A model generated the notes under the pieces. It was not told where the DNA came from. It did not search any database and saw only the letters and a list, made by a program, of their open reading frames with translations. Shown here piece after piece: positions 33,394 to 43,883 of a stretch of DNA of 44,683 nucleotides. Source of the DNA: Thamnocephalis sphaerospora (taxonomy: Eukaryota > Zoopagomycota > Zoopagomycetes > Zoopagales > Sigmoideomycetaceae); assembly GCA_003614735.1 (NCBI GenBank), contig KZ992481.1, positions 1-44,683 on the forward strand. Reading direction: 5' to 3'. Position 1 is the first letter of the stretch. Each line of letters begins with the position of its first letter. A program made the translations under genes and the position numbers.

Positions 33394-34552
33394 ATGGCGG
33401 CTTTCAAACACGCTGGCACAGCACTGGTAACGGGTGGCACGCGTGGAATTGGTTTGGCAACAGCTCGCCTATTTGCCGAGCAGGGCTATCGTGTAGTGGT
33501 GGCCGGACGTAATGAGGCGCACCTGGCAGCTGCACAGACCGTGTTAGCTGCGACGGTGCCGGCGACAGAGGAATGCCTGCATCGTGCGGTACAGTGCGAT
33601 GTGCAGTCTGACGCTGACGTGCAAGCGCTGGCCAAGGTGCGTCTTTGAGTGGCGCTGCGTCTGCTTGCCGCATACATTGACCAGGACACATGACGGTGGA
33701 CACTGTGCTCTCTGTGCGCGTAGACTGCCGCTGAACTGGGCAATATAGCCGTTGTAGTGAATGCAGCTGGTAGTGCAGACTATGTTGGCGACGCCGTGGC
33801 AGCGCGCTGAATGACGCTGATCGTTGTGTAGGCATTACGCATGACGGTCTATGCGTGCGCACATCCATGGAGCAGGCGCAGCGACTACTAGACGTAAATC
33901 TGCTGGGCACGATGCGAGTCTGTAAGGCTTTGGCGCCTGCGCTGATGCGGCAGCGACACGGTACGACGACCGAGTGGCCGCAGCTTAACCTAGTGGCGGA
34001 GATTGACGCATCGACAGGCTGCATTGTAAACCTTTCCAGCGTCGTGGGTCTACGCGGCAACACCGGCCAGACGGCCTATGCAGCCTCCAAAGCGGGTCTA
34101 CTTGGTAGGATGAAATGCGTAGGAAATACCCAATGCTGGCGCTGACAAGGGTTGCTAGGCTATACGCGCGCATTAGCTAAAGAGCTGGGCCCGCGCGGAA
34201 TACGCGTCAATGCCATTGCACCAGGGTTCATTTGTACCGACATGACACGCGGTAGGAGCGCCACCATGCTATCATCCTTGCTAGCAGGCTAACCTTGTGC
34301 TCCGCAGATCTAATTGAGCGGCAGGGTGATGCGCTGCGCGCACGCATTCTACTGGGCCGGTTTGGCGAGCCTGAGGAAGTAGCCGATGCAGCACTATATC
34401 TTGCGCGTGCTTCGTACGTCACCGGCCAGGTAATGTCGCCACCTGCACGTCAACCGTTGCCTCGTGTTTGTTCACATGTCCTACGGGTGGGCGCTGCATC
34501 GTGATACCACGGTCGGCAGACGCTGGTAGTGGATGGCGGACTGGTCCTCTGA
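33394..34552 (+). CDS. OAR1: SDR reductase, 3-oxoacyl-ACP reductase (FabG/OAR1) type
   Basis: Reduces 3-oxoacyl-ACP with NADPH, probably in mitochondrial type II fatty acid synthesis, which feeds lipoic acid. Six exons close in phase: 33394-33636, 33724-33769, 33832-34104, 34159-34251, 34308-34429 and 34520-34552, giving 269 residues. The cofactor motif is TGGTRGIG near the N-terminus. [27 protein letters not shown] (catalytic Ser), AYAASKAG (catalytic Tyr and Lys), [13 protein letters not shown] and the end [13 protein letters not shown] follow, the classic FabG order. The N-terminus (MAAFKHAG) is short, so a mitochondrial signal is not obvious; a CBR4-like role is an alternative. An insert of about 15 residues with Thr/Trp/Pro lies before NLSS. 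Confidence 0.93.
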
Positions 34553-35296
34553 GGCGGTGGCAGGAGATTGCGTGCTTTTCTCGGCCCACACTGGCGTAAA
34601 AATAGATCCATGGTGCTTGCAAGGGCGAGTGCCCAGGTGAGCATCCGCACCATTGCGCATCGGCATGCGCAACGAAACATGACTCTTGTCTTGTCAGCCG
34701 CTGCAGCCATTTGCTTGGGGTCATGCGCGTGTTACGTCGGGCAAGCCCGGACCCTTTTATAGCCCAGTGGCCAGTATGCATGTGCATGCTATGAAGTGAA
34801 CGTGCATGGCCTTTGACCACCCAGAAAGTTGTTATAACCCCGCTGTGGCGTCCGCACTCTCGCATCCGCACACGTCTGTCCCCTGTTATTTCAACAAGTA
34901 CGCGCCACAGCGCTGCCGTCTACCTGGTCTACTGCTGGCGCGCCGCCAGCGTGTCTGTCCACTCTCGTCTATCCTCAACCTGGCTTCTTCTGCCTGTGCG
35001 CATGAGCTGCATGGCCACGTTTGACCAGCTGCTCCGTCGTTGACTCGGTCCGCCTCCTGCTCTCTCGTCGGCTTCAGCGCCGCGACCCTGAGCTGAGCGA
35101 CTCGTATCAGTGGCGTTCATTGCGCTCATCATTGCGCAGTCGCAGCAGTCTCGCTGGCGTTTGGTAGGCTTGACAACCGCGCTTATGGTAGCCGCTGACC
35201 TACACAAGTTTTCACGCTCACTGACGTCGCGGCCTATTTACCTCATTCCTTGTAGTAGCAGTTTGTCGCCGAGCATTGCCTTGACGCGCTTCGGCC
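34553..35296. other. Intergenic region, reductase to IPK1
   Basis: 744 bp between two plus-strand genes. It has pyrimidine-rich stretches near 34930-35080. A short peptide frame starting at an ATG near 35007 looks gene-like for ten codons but then stops, and no splice solution extends it. I see nothing else. Confidence 0.4.
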
Positions 35297-37573
35297 ATGT
35301 CGTCTTCTGCTGCCCCTGCTCCGGCAATACCGCCCACCGCAGCACCGTTGGCAAACGTGGAATGCGCCGATGGCAACCTGTGTGCGGAGCAATTTGTGCT
35401 GCGGCTGGACACATTGAATCCGGAAGAATGGGCATACCGCGCCGAGGGCAATGCAAACATTTGCTTTGCCTATGCCGGAGCCGATTCCAGACTGGTAAGC
35501 ACTGCAGATTGTGTGCGCGCAACAGCATGGCCGGCCGCATGACTCGGCGACATGCTATGACGTGCGCTGGCTGAGGCGAACGCGGCATTGATGCATTCTT
35601 TGGCCCTTTACGCGAGTAGGCGCGCACTGTACTCCGCCTGCGGAAGCGCCCTTCAGGGCGGCCAACCCCCAAACGCCAGCAGAGCGCCCGCCCGTCTGCA
35701 CGCTGGCCAGATGCACGCGACGAGCAAGGGCAGGATGTGTACGATCCTACGCTGGAGCTGTTTTACCGTAACGAGATTGTCACACCACTATTGGGTGAAG
35801 AATACGTCAGCCGCATGGTGAGTGGCCGACCGCGCCGTAGCACAACCTGGTCATACTCGGTAGGCAAGAAGGGATGCTCATACCATACACACGGACGATT
35901 GCGGCGCTGCAGCGGCTCGTCCGGCTCGACACATCCTTCTTGCTGTCTCTCGCGCGTGCGGCAGAGCCACTGCGCCCGGTCGAACGCCGCACAAAGGAGA
36001 TTGACGTAGATCAGCCGTACGGACTCTTGGCGTTGGATCACGCGGCGTTTGTTGCGACGGATGCGCAGGCCATTGCGCTGGAGCTCAAGGTAGTCAGGAT
36101 GGTCGTGGCAACGCTGGGCAACGCTGACTTGAGATTCCGTACTACGTAGCCAAAATGGGGCTTTCTGCCCGACCCCTCGTCACCATATGTGCATGCCATA
36201 CATCCAGCCAAGCTACATACGTGCCGCTACTGCATGCATCAGCATCTAAAGCGGAAACAAAAGTGTGAGACCGATGCAAACACTGCGGCGAATGACAACA
36301 CGGCAGGATGGGCACACAGCAATTACTGCCCGCTGGACTTGTTCTCGGGCAGTCTGCCGCGCGTTCGACGGGCTCTCGCCGCGCTCGCTCAGTGTCCGCA
36401 GAACAATATGCGCATTTGGGTAACGCCGGGACCGAGCACTGCGGCAAGTCCGGTAAGCAGTCGCCGCATCCTGTATGAATCATTTCTGGTGCTTATGCAA
36501 TTCGGTGCACGCGACAGCATTTGCTTGGAGCAAGCACTCGTAGTGGTCTCCTGGCAATGGATGATATACGCCTAGCGTAGGTACTGCGTTAGTCACCCAG
36601 CGACGCGACTCAATGTCTGGACGTTTGCTTATGCACGCCCTGCACGGTTGGACAATCGTGTCCAGTCCGTTTCTAGATCGTTTTCTTGATATGGCTGCAG
36701 AGATTCTGGTGCGCGAAGACCTGCTATCGCGTCTACGCCAGCATCAACGGCAGCTCGATGAGCCCGGCATCAGTACGATTTTGCGGTGCTATGAACAGCT
36801 GCGCGAGCAAAGCGTCCATGGCGTACGCAAAATACGCCGCATTGGATCGGCGCTGCCGCCACGTATGCCGAGCACACAAAAGGAAACGGTGCATGTTTGG
36901 CGGTTGATGCTGGAAAACTATCGTCGTCGGCAAGCAACAGCAGTACGCTTTCACGCAACGCGCTCACAGTCTACATCGTGCATGACACGCCCTGCAGTCG
37001 CTAGTGAGCGCGCTGGCGCGCTGCTGGATGTGCCCGACCTGGCGTCCACTCGTCAGAGCACTGATCTCTCCGATGGCAGCGATCGCAGCGATGTGAGCGA
37101 CAATGTAAACGATCTATCGCTGGCCAGCAGTGACCGCAAGCAACAGCGACTGCTTCGGCTACACGAATATCTACTGGCAGCAACGTTAAAGGATTGCACG
37201 GTGCTTTTAACCATTGGGACTGCAACCCCCAAGCCCACACCGGTAGCCGGGTAAGTGGTGTGCCCGTAGTGCATTTGCAGACAGGTGCTAATCGGAGTGC
37301 AACTACTTTTGTCGCAGCAACCATTACTTGACTGAGTATGTCAACGCGTGCACATTTGAGGCGGCGCCAAGTGTACTGGTCGATGTGCGCTCGCCTGATG
37401 CAACAGCCGCTGGCGCCAGGCATGGTTGCGCGGCACCTCTTCAAGTGTGCTACAAAATGAACGTCATTGACCTGGACATGAAGCCAGCAGCGCGTATTCC
37501 GCACTACTATGCCCTCGACAAGCGCATTCTTGCTGCTTATCTGGAAAGTGGCGAGAAGCGGTATTGCCGCTGA
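35297..37573 (+). CDS. IPK1: Inositol-pentakisphosphate 2-kinase
   Basis: Phosphorylates InsP5 at position 2 to make InsP6, a cofactor for mRNA export. Clear exons: 35297-35494, 35620-35817, 35913-36089, 36150-36452, a large exon from about 36600 to 37250, and 37318-37573. Motifs in order: EEWAYRAEGNANICFAYAG, VLRLRK, LFYRNEIVTPLLGEEYVSR, IALELKPKWGFLP, TCRYCMHQHLK (zinc-binding Cys/His), SNYCPLDLFSG, ATLKDCTVLLT and VIDLDMKP...IPHYYALD, which is the IPK1 C-terminal signature. The exon joint between 36453 and about 36620 is unresolved. A Ser/Asp-rich low-complexity insert (SDGSDRSDVSD) lies before the last conserved block. The start is the ATG at 35297 (context CC ATG T) before an Ala/Pro-rich leader of about 20 residues. 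Confidence 0.92.
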
Positions 37574-37860
37574 GTCGATCATTGCTACAGTCGTATGCAT
37601 GGAGACTTGCATCATTGGACATGTCCACATATATGCAAACACTTGCAAGCACACCTACGCCGCTCATGCCGGCGTTCTACCATGTCAGCCACTATACACC
37701 TTATTCAGCATTACGCTCTTAGTCAATCGCTGCGAAATGTCACAGCCCGCCTAATCGTATAAATTAATAGTGTGGCGTACAGTACGGCTTTAGGTTTTCA
37801 AGATGTGCTAGAATACAAGAGTGGTGGCATCGGGATGCCGACTTTGTCGCAGGCACTCGA

Positions 37861-39954
37861 CTATGCGTGTGCATCTCGACTTTTTTCTTCTTCTTTGGTT
37901 TCCTCCTCGACTGTTGTCATGCCTGTGCTCTCGCTAACAAAAGACAGCCATGGCGGCGATCTTGCAGTGGCATTTGACGTGGTAGCGTGACGATTTTCTT
38001 CATCGCCTACGCGGCTGTCGTCGATGGTTGTGCCGCTGTCAGAGTCACTGAGGTCGCGTTCGTAGGCCTGGATGAACTTTGGAAAGGTGTTTACCCACAG
38101 AGACCACTTCACCTCTGCGTACACCTCCGAGAACATGTCGATGGTGAAACGGTACTCGTGAACACGATCGCTTGCCTGGCGCAGTGTGGAGTGTGTGAGA
38201 TTCAGCTGCCAGGGTGCGCCTTCACGAATAAAGTAGTCAAACAGATGCTGGTACTCGGGAACGACCGCGGGGGGCACACGCAGGTGCGGATGCTTGGTAA
38301 GTGGCGCTACCTGGTCCTCCACTTCGGCCACGTCTAGTCCGGCTGCCAGTGACCGGTCTAGACTGATGGTACCGACACATGCGTGCTCGCTGGTGGTGTC
38401 GTCGCTTAGGCCTCCAACAGGCGTTTGCCCAGCGCTGACACCGAAAAAATGTGTCGATGGGGAAGCGGCGGTATTATCTGATAATAGGCTGTGCGCGGTG
38501 GTCGGAGACACTATGTTGTCCATTTCATACTCGCCGGCGTAGAGGTCGGCCGAAGTGCGATCCGATGTGTTGGGCGACTTGCTTTGTGCCAGGGAGCAAG
38601 AGCTGCCTCGGGGGCGAGTAGAGGTCACGCTCTCCGTGCGTTCGTTGGCTGGTGCTGAGGCATCCAGCCACAGTGACTCGGTCGACGTGGATGTCTGGTG
38701 TCTCTGATGCGATCGTGGAAGGTACTTTTGCGTTATGGCACGCGGCAGCGCGAAGCGTTTCTTCTCGTCGGCCGCAGCCATGCTGTTTACACTAGCGCTT
38801 TCTTGAGGCTCAGCCAGCGCTGCACTTTCCGCGTGTGCGACCAGTGCGCGATACGTTTCGATGAAGCGTGTCCCCTCAGCGGAAAAGTCGTGCGCCGCAT
38901 AGGTGCGAAAGGCGCGCCATACAGCGCTATCCCTCCTGATGGCGTCCTCAAAGCGAGCGCCGACCACCTTTGCTGCCAGTCTCTGCCGCCGCCACGACTC
39001 CACCAACGGAAAAGCAACGCTGATGATGTGTGTCAGGAAAAACATGCCACATGGCCATAGCATCGACATGCCGAAGCGCTGGATTGACCAGACGAGATAG
39101 CAAACATAGGTGACCAGACAGATGGCCACCACAACGGCTAGCTCGGTGCGAACGCCTAGATTGTCGTGCAGACGGCGACCATAGTAGATGCTGAGCGGAA
39201 CAGTGTAAAGAACAATTGCGCCCCAAACACCAAAAAGCGGATAGGCTCCCCATCCGTCCACAGCGCATCGGCCTTTTCCTTGCCTATTACCGCGGCCTCT
39301 GCCTGGTAGTTCCTCGTTGCGCGCCAACAACTGGATAGTCAGCGTAGTGCCGATGGTAATAAGCATGAGACCGCCCATGGCGTAGTAGATGCGGCGTTCC
39401 TTTTGAGCGGTGCTCTCTCTTGCTTGCATGATACGATCCATCTGAGCAAAGTTGTTGGCGCGCCATGGTGCTGTGCTCACAACGCGCTGGTGCCGCTCCA
39501 GCGCCCAGTACAGCCGGTAGGTGCGTGCCATGACTAGCGTCTGCCATCCGACAAAGCCAATGTAGATGAACCACTGCATCACCTGACAGGAGACCATGGT
39601 TGGTTCGTAGCGCCGTAACAGAAACATCGTGGTAACGGCTACCCCAATGGCACTGGCCGATAGCGTCAGTTTGGGTGAACGCGGCGCAAAGTAGCGTGGG
39701 TGCCGTCGTGCCTGCCAATAGTACACGGCGGCCGTGCTGGCGCTAATCACGATGTTTGCTACGCATAGCACGAGTGACCCGGTGGGGGTCCAAATGACAT
39801 CCATCGCTTTGCGGCTGATGCCAAGCAGCCGGATGGGTGCGCTGCGTAGGGCGCGGCGTAAGACGGTGCACGGGTAAGGGCAAGGCGGGAAAAGTAAAAT
39901 ACAGGTAGGTATAAGAGCAGGGACGGAGCGGAAAGTCGCGGCAGAAGCAGGCAT
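37861..39954 (-). CDS. Seven-transmembrane protein with split RGS domain
   Basis: Intronless, 697 residues. The N-terminal half has about seven helices (around 57-80, 95-113, 122-145, 188-210, 238-258, 270-291 and 297-318), receptor-like. The C-terminal half is an RGS domain, which speeds GTP hydrolysis by G-alpha subunits, in two pieces. Residues 335-385 carry helices 3-4 (FEDAIRRDSAVWRAFRTYAAHDFSAEG). Residues 565-632 carry helices 5-8 (PEYQHLFDYFIREGAPWQLN...MFSEVYAEVKWSLWVNTFPKFI). About 180 Ser/Thr-rich, presumably disordered residues are inserted between them. An acidic tail with a Glu/Lys run ends the protein. Fungal GprK-like receptors and plant RGS1 share the 7TM-RGS layout. The start may instead be Met51 (39804), which precedes the first helix directly and removes a Cys/Pro-rich leader. 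Confidence 0.9.
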   Translation of the reverse strand: MPASAATFRSVPALIPTCILLFPPCPYPCTVLRRALRSAPIRLLGISRKAMDVIWTPTGSLVLCVANIVISASTAAVYYWQARRHPRYFAPRSPKLTLSASAIGVAVTTMFLLRRYEPTMVSCQVMQWFIYIGFVGWQTLVMARTYRLYWALERHQRVVSTAPWRANNFAQMDRIMQARESTAQKERRIYYAMGGLMLITIGTTLTIQLLARNEELPGRGRGNRQGKGRCAVDGWGAYPLFGVWGAIVLYTVPLSIYYGRRLHDNLGVRTELAVVVAICLVTYVCYLVWSIQRFGMSMLWPCGMFFLTHIISVAFPLVESWRRQRLAAKVVGARFEDAIRRDSAVWRAFRTYAAHDFSAEGTRFIETYRALVAHAESAALAEPQESASVNSMAAADEKKRFALPRAITQKYLPRSHQRHQTSTSTESLWLDASAPANERTESVTSTRPRGSSCSLAQSKSPNTSDRTSADLYAGEYEMDNIVSPTTAHSLLSDNTAASPSTHFFGVSAGQTPVGGLSDDTTSEHACVGTISLDRSLAAGLDVAEVEDQVAPLTKHPHLRVPPAVVPEYQHLFDYFIREGAPWQLNLTHSTLRQASDRVHEYRFTIDMFSEVYAEVKWSLWVNTFPKFIQAYERDLSDSDSGTTIDDSRVGDEENRHATTSNATARSPPWLSFVSESTGMTTVEEETKEEEKSRDAHA

Positions 39955-40572
39955 AGGTAGCGAGGTTGGCTTATATGGCGGTTCGTCGGGTCATCTTACT
40001 CGACCCTAGACCCGACACGCGTGAATACGAGCACTGTTGCCTTGTTTGGCATGCCAAAGCTGGTTGGCGCCCAACTAAGGGATGCCAGCTCTACTGTGCT
40101 CAATTTGGCAAGCCCTGTGGGTAAGAAAGCCGATTGCCGATGCCACCTAGCCTACAACGTGGGCACCATTGCATAGAGGCAGCTGCGGTTGGCAATTGTA
40201 CGTAAAAGATGCATAGTAGATTTGGTTTGGCCTGCATTGTGGCACTGCACGCCTTGTTTGTATCCACCACTGCATAGTATTATCTTATTCAGGCCGCGAT
40301 AGGCACCGTGCCGGGACTGCTGCGACAAGTGCAACCAGGCTGTAACGGGTACAGATACGATAAACGGTAATATTCAATGAAGAGCCCATATTTACGCGTA
40401 GCGCCAATTGCCAGACATATGCTTTGTGTATCCAGCCGGTTACTCGATCGGGCAGAGTGTCAACGCAATACGATGCACAACCGTTTCCAGCCTCTTTCGA
40501 AGCTCGGGGTTTTCCGTGGTGATTTCCTGGCATGCGCAAATAGATTTTGTGAGTAACGCGGTCGTGACGGCA
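39955..40572. other. Intergenic region, 7TM-RGS upstream and YSH1 downstream
   Basis: 618 bp between two minus-str­and genes; the left part should be the 7TM-RGS promoter and the right part the YSH1 3' flank. No coding frame over 85 codons and no motif is visible. Confidence 0.4.
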
Positions 40573-43500
40573 TCAATATGATTCGCTGCTGCCTACCAGC
40601 GAGGTAAGGTTGACCTGTGCCTGGTGTCCGTCCACGTCGAGGCAAGCACGCACTGGGTCCTGCTCAATGACCACGTCGCCAAAGTGCTCGCGCAAGAAGC
40701 GCGCCCAGGCTTGCTCCGGCACCTTGGATGCCATTGTCGGTTTCTGCTCCTCATCGCTGGCGGTATGCAACTTTTCCTCGGCCTGTAACACCATTGCATC
40801 CATTTCATCTTCCTCTTTCTTAACCCGAGCATCACCGGTCGCACCAACATCGTCCACATCCATGTGCTGGTGCTTGGGTGAGTGGCAGGGCGAGGACTTT
40901 GCCACCACTGGTGTAACGACAAATGAGCTCACGCGACATTTGACCAAATAGTCCTAGAAAGTTACTCACGCTTGACCGACGACGGGTTTGTTTCCGCGCT
41001 AAGCAGCAAGGCGACAACCGAGTCTGCAATCATGTCGTTCAGCGGCGAGCTGCTCCATTCGAGAGCAATAGCATGCTGGTCTGCCAGCGGCACAATGTCG
41101 ACAGCATTCATTACCTGTACCACACCGTAAGCGAATCGCGTATACACATGCATGCGCATGCCGCATGGCAACCTACGGTGATCCGTGTCGTTGCGACGGC
41201 CTCCTTTTCGCTCGTGGCATCGGTCGGCTCTGGCTTGAGCTCTATTTCCGTAAGAGCGCCATACATCTGCTGCAGCTGGTGGCGTACCAGGTTGAGCGGC
41301 GCGCTGCATGGCACGCTCATGCGCTGCTGAATGGTGCTAGTGGCAAGATCGCTAAACTCGACCAAGTCCGTCGGGGCCATGATGCTATACTGAAAGTCTT
41401 TGGCAACGACTACGCCCGACACCAGCTGGCCATCGGTAGGCATACGCTCGGCAATATTTCCCACCATCTAGCAAACCAAAAATGTATCGACAATCAGTGT
41501 GTACGTTGTGGGGAGCGTTGCCTGAGCAGAAATGCAAACACACCTTGGCCTTTTTCTCTCCGCGGAAATGCAGGCGCACCGTCTCGCAGTTACGCGGCGT
41601 GTAGATGTTGATGGGCTGCTCGCGTTCTTTGTACCGGCTTTCCATAGCGTTGCGCAAGCGATGCATTGCATTCGAGTCGCCATGCACCAGCACCTAGTTT
41701 ATACAGCGCCGTCAACACTCGTACACAATTGCGCATCGCATCCGGGTACAATGCTGCGCATGTGCCTACCAGGTTGGGTGCGTTGACCTCTTCGATAAAT
41801 TGGCTGTTTTGCGTGAAATCGACGTGCGCAGAAAACGAAATGTAGTCGACGGACATGCGCACCGGCAGTTTGGCGCCGGCAGTCGACTGAATCTCCTCCG
41901 GTTCGCTGGTAATGTGCTGCCAGAGTAAGGTTACAACGACAAGTGGTCAGATGGTACGGTTGCAGCCAGCATAGCATGTCGCCTACCTTGGCCATGGTAC
42001 CATCCACAGAGTAACCGGTGATGATGAGGCCATTTCGTGGGTCCGGGCACCAGCGCTCGAGCAGCTCACGCGACAGGCCGCTCTATATACGTGTGAGGCA
42101 GGCATCATTGCGCAAATTGCGCCACGTCCGAATGGATGAGAAAGACCAATAGTGTTATTGACACTGCCGCCGATCCACACCCCCACCGACCTTCATGCAG
42201 ACGCACAAGCATCGACACAGCACGCGCGGCGGCGCGCCTACCCACCTGCAGCATACCCGGACTGGCCATCATCACGCATGGTCCGTTGTCGTCAAAGTTG
42301 TCCATGTTACGCAGATTGGAGATGTGCTTGAAAACAAACGGATTCGAAACGGCAAACTGCTTGCGAATCCGTTCGTTCATGGTGTTGATGAAGGTCTGGT
42401 AGACCGCCATGCACTTTTTCGCCAGCGACGAAGCATAGTAGATGGGAATGGCATCCAACTCCGGGTGCGTTGACCAGTACTCATCCAGAATGAGCAGTAG
42501 CTCCTGCGCACGGCCAAGCGCAAACACAGGCATGAGGCAGCGACCGCCACGCCGGACAATATCATGTACCAGCGCTGGGTTGCAGATCGATGCCGTCGCC
42601 AACAGTTAGTTGACGACGGTCGTAACTGTCATGTCCGCCAAAGCAACTTACTCGTAAACCGTGCCTCACGCTCTAGCCGCGGCTCATGGCTCTGCACACC
42701 GTACGTCGACTCGCAGATGAGCACGTCAGGTGTAATGCCTGGTGGCCGTTCGGCAGCCATCAAATGACGATCCTCTTCACGCGAGTAATCGCCGGTATAG
42801 AGAATCTATCGGGTTGCACAAGTCTGTCAAAAGCCAGATTCGCGTGAGCGCATTGTCACGCCGCTCTTTACCTTCACTCCAGCAATCTCAAGGAGAAACA
42901 TTGCGGCGCCAAGAACGTGGCCGGCATTGTACGCGGTAAACTTGATGCCCTCCACCTCGTTCTCCTGGCGGAAATCAATCGTCTGAATCTTGTCGTAGCT
43001 CTGCAGCAGCTCTTGCTCGTCAAACAGCATGTCCTCGCGCGACACATTGCTAACACGCCAGTCATGGCGCAGTATAAGCAGCCTATCCAGTACTGCACTC
43101 GTTTCATCCGCAACGCCATTCCTATTGTTTTCAGAATCCCGCATTACCTGACTTTGACATAGTCGGTGAGCATCCATTTGTAAATAACTTTGGTGGCGTG
43201 TGTCATAAACACTTGGCCTTGAAAGTCTGTCTGTGGCGTGCATACATGTCAGTCGACTGCTACACTCGGCGCAGGCAAGCGAGGGATGCGCACCTTCTCC
43301 ATCAAATAGGGCAGACCGGCCGCATGGTCCAGATGAAAGCTGTCGAGAACGCAAGCGGCAATGAGCAAATGGCGTATCTGCACGCGTCGGCTTCGCGATT
43401 CTTACTGTGTGACCAAACACACGTCTATTGTAGACAGGTCGACCTCGTCAAAGAACGGCAGACCAGCAATGCCGTCGTAGGCAGGGTGAATGCCAACATC

Positions 43501-43736
43501 CAGCTGTGCGCACGCACGCACACCCGTTTAGCGTTAGTATATCCGCGTTCAACACTGTCGCACGCTGAGCTGCGCACCATGACCGTCTTGCCCTTGTACT
43601 GGACCACCAGACAGGAGCGTCCGACTTCGTTGCCGGCGCCAAGCGCGGTGATTTGCAACACATCGGCATCGTCTACCGCCGGTATTTCCATGCTCGCCTG
43701 GCGCTTCAGCACGGCTGGTCCAATTACAGTCGTCAT
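40573..43736 (-). CDS. YSH1: Cleavage and polyadenylation endonuclease YSH1/CPSF73
   Basis: The zinc-dependent nuclease that cuts pre-mRNA before polyadenylation, in the nucleus. The first three exons are 43736-43578, 43503-43406 and from 43339; at least ten exons follow. The metallo-beta-lactamase part shows [18 protein letters not shown], the zinc motif [13 protein letters not shown] (its first His codon is split by an intron), [19 protein letters not shown] and [13 protein letters not shown]. The beta-CASP part shows [50 protein letters not shown] and [13 protein letters not shown], then VLVHGD. The C-terminal region ends with FLREHFGD...[10 protein letters not shown], like the CPSF73 tail, after an acidic low-complexity insert ([10 protein letters not shown]). 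Active-site residues are intact. The start is chosen at the second in-frame ATG; 43814 and 43691 are alternatives. Confidence 0.95.
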
Positions 43737-43883
43737 GGGTGTACGATGTCGGGCAAAACTGAGAAGCGGACGAATGAAGAGCGATCCGGCCTGTTGTGCC
43801 TTCGTCAGCGGCAATCGTGTTCAGTTTTACTTCCACCGCATCATTCCCTCACTCCCGCTCGCACCTCCTACTCCCCTGGCAAT
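43737..43883. promoter_or_regulatory. Divergent promoter region, YSH1 / GET4
   Basis: 147 bp between the start codons of YSH1 (minus) and GET4 (plus). A pyrimidine-rich tract (CACTCCCGCTCGCACCTCCT) precedes the GET4 start. No TATA box is visible. Shared promoter inferred from spacing. Confidence 0.45.

Noticed and set aside
35818-35880. IPK1 exon 3 starting near 35874 at an in-frame ATG-containing stretch
   Set aside because: No acceptor gives the required phase; the acceptor at 35912 does, and yields the expected alignment after YVSRM.
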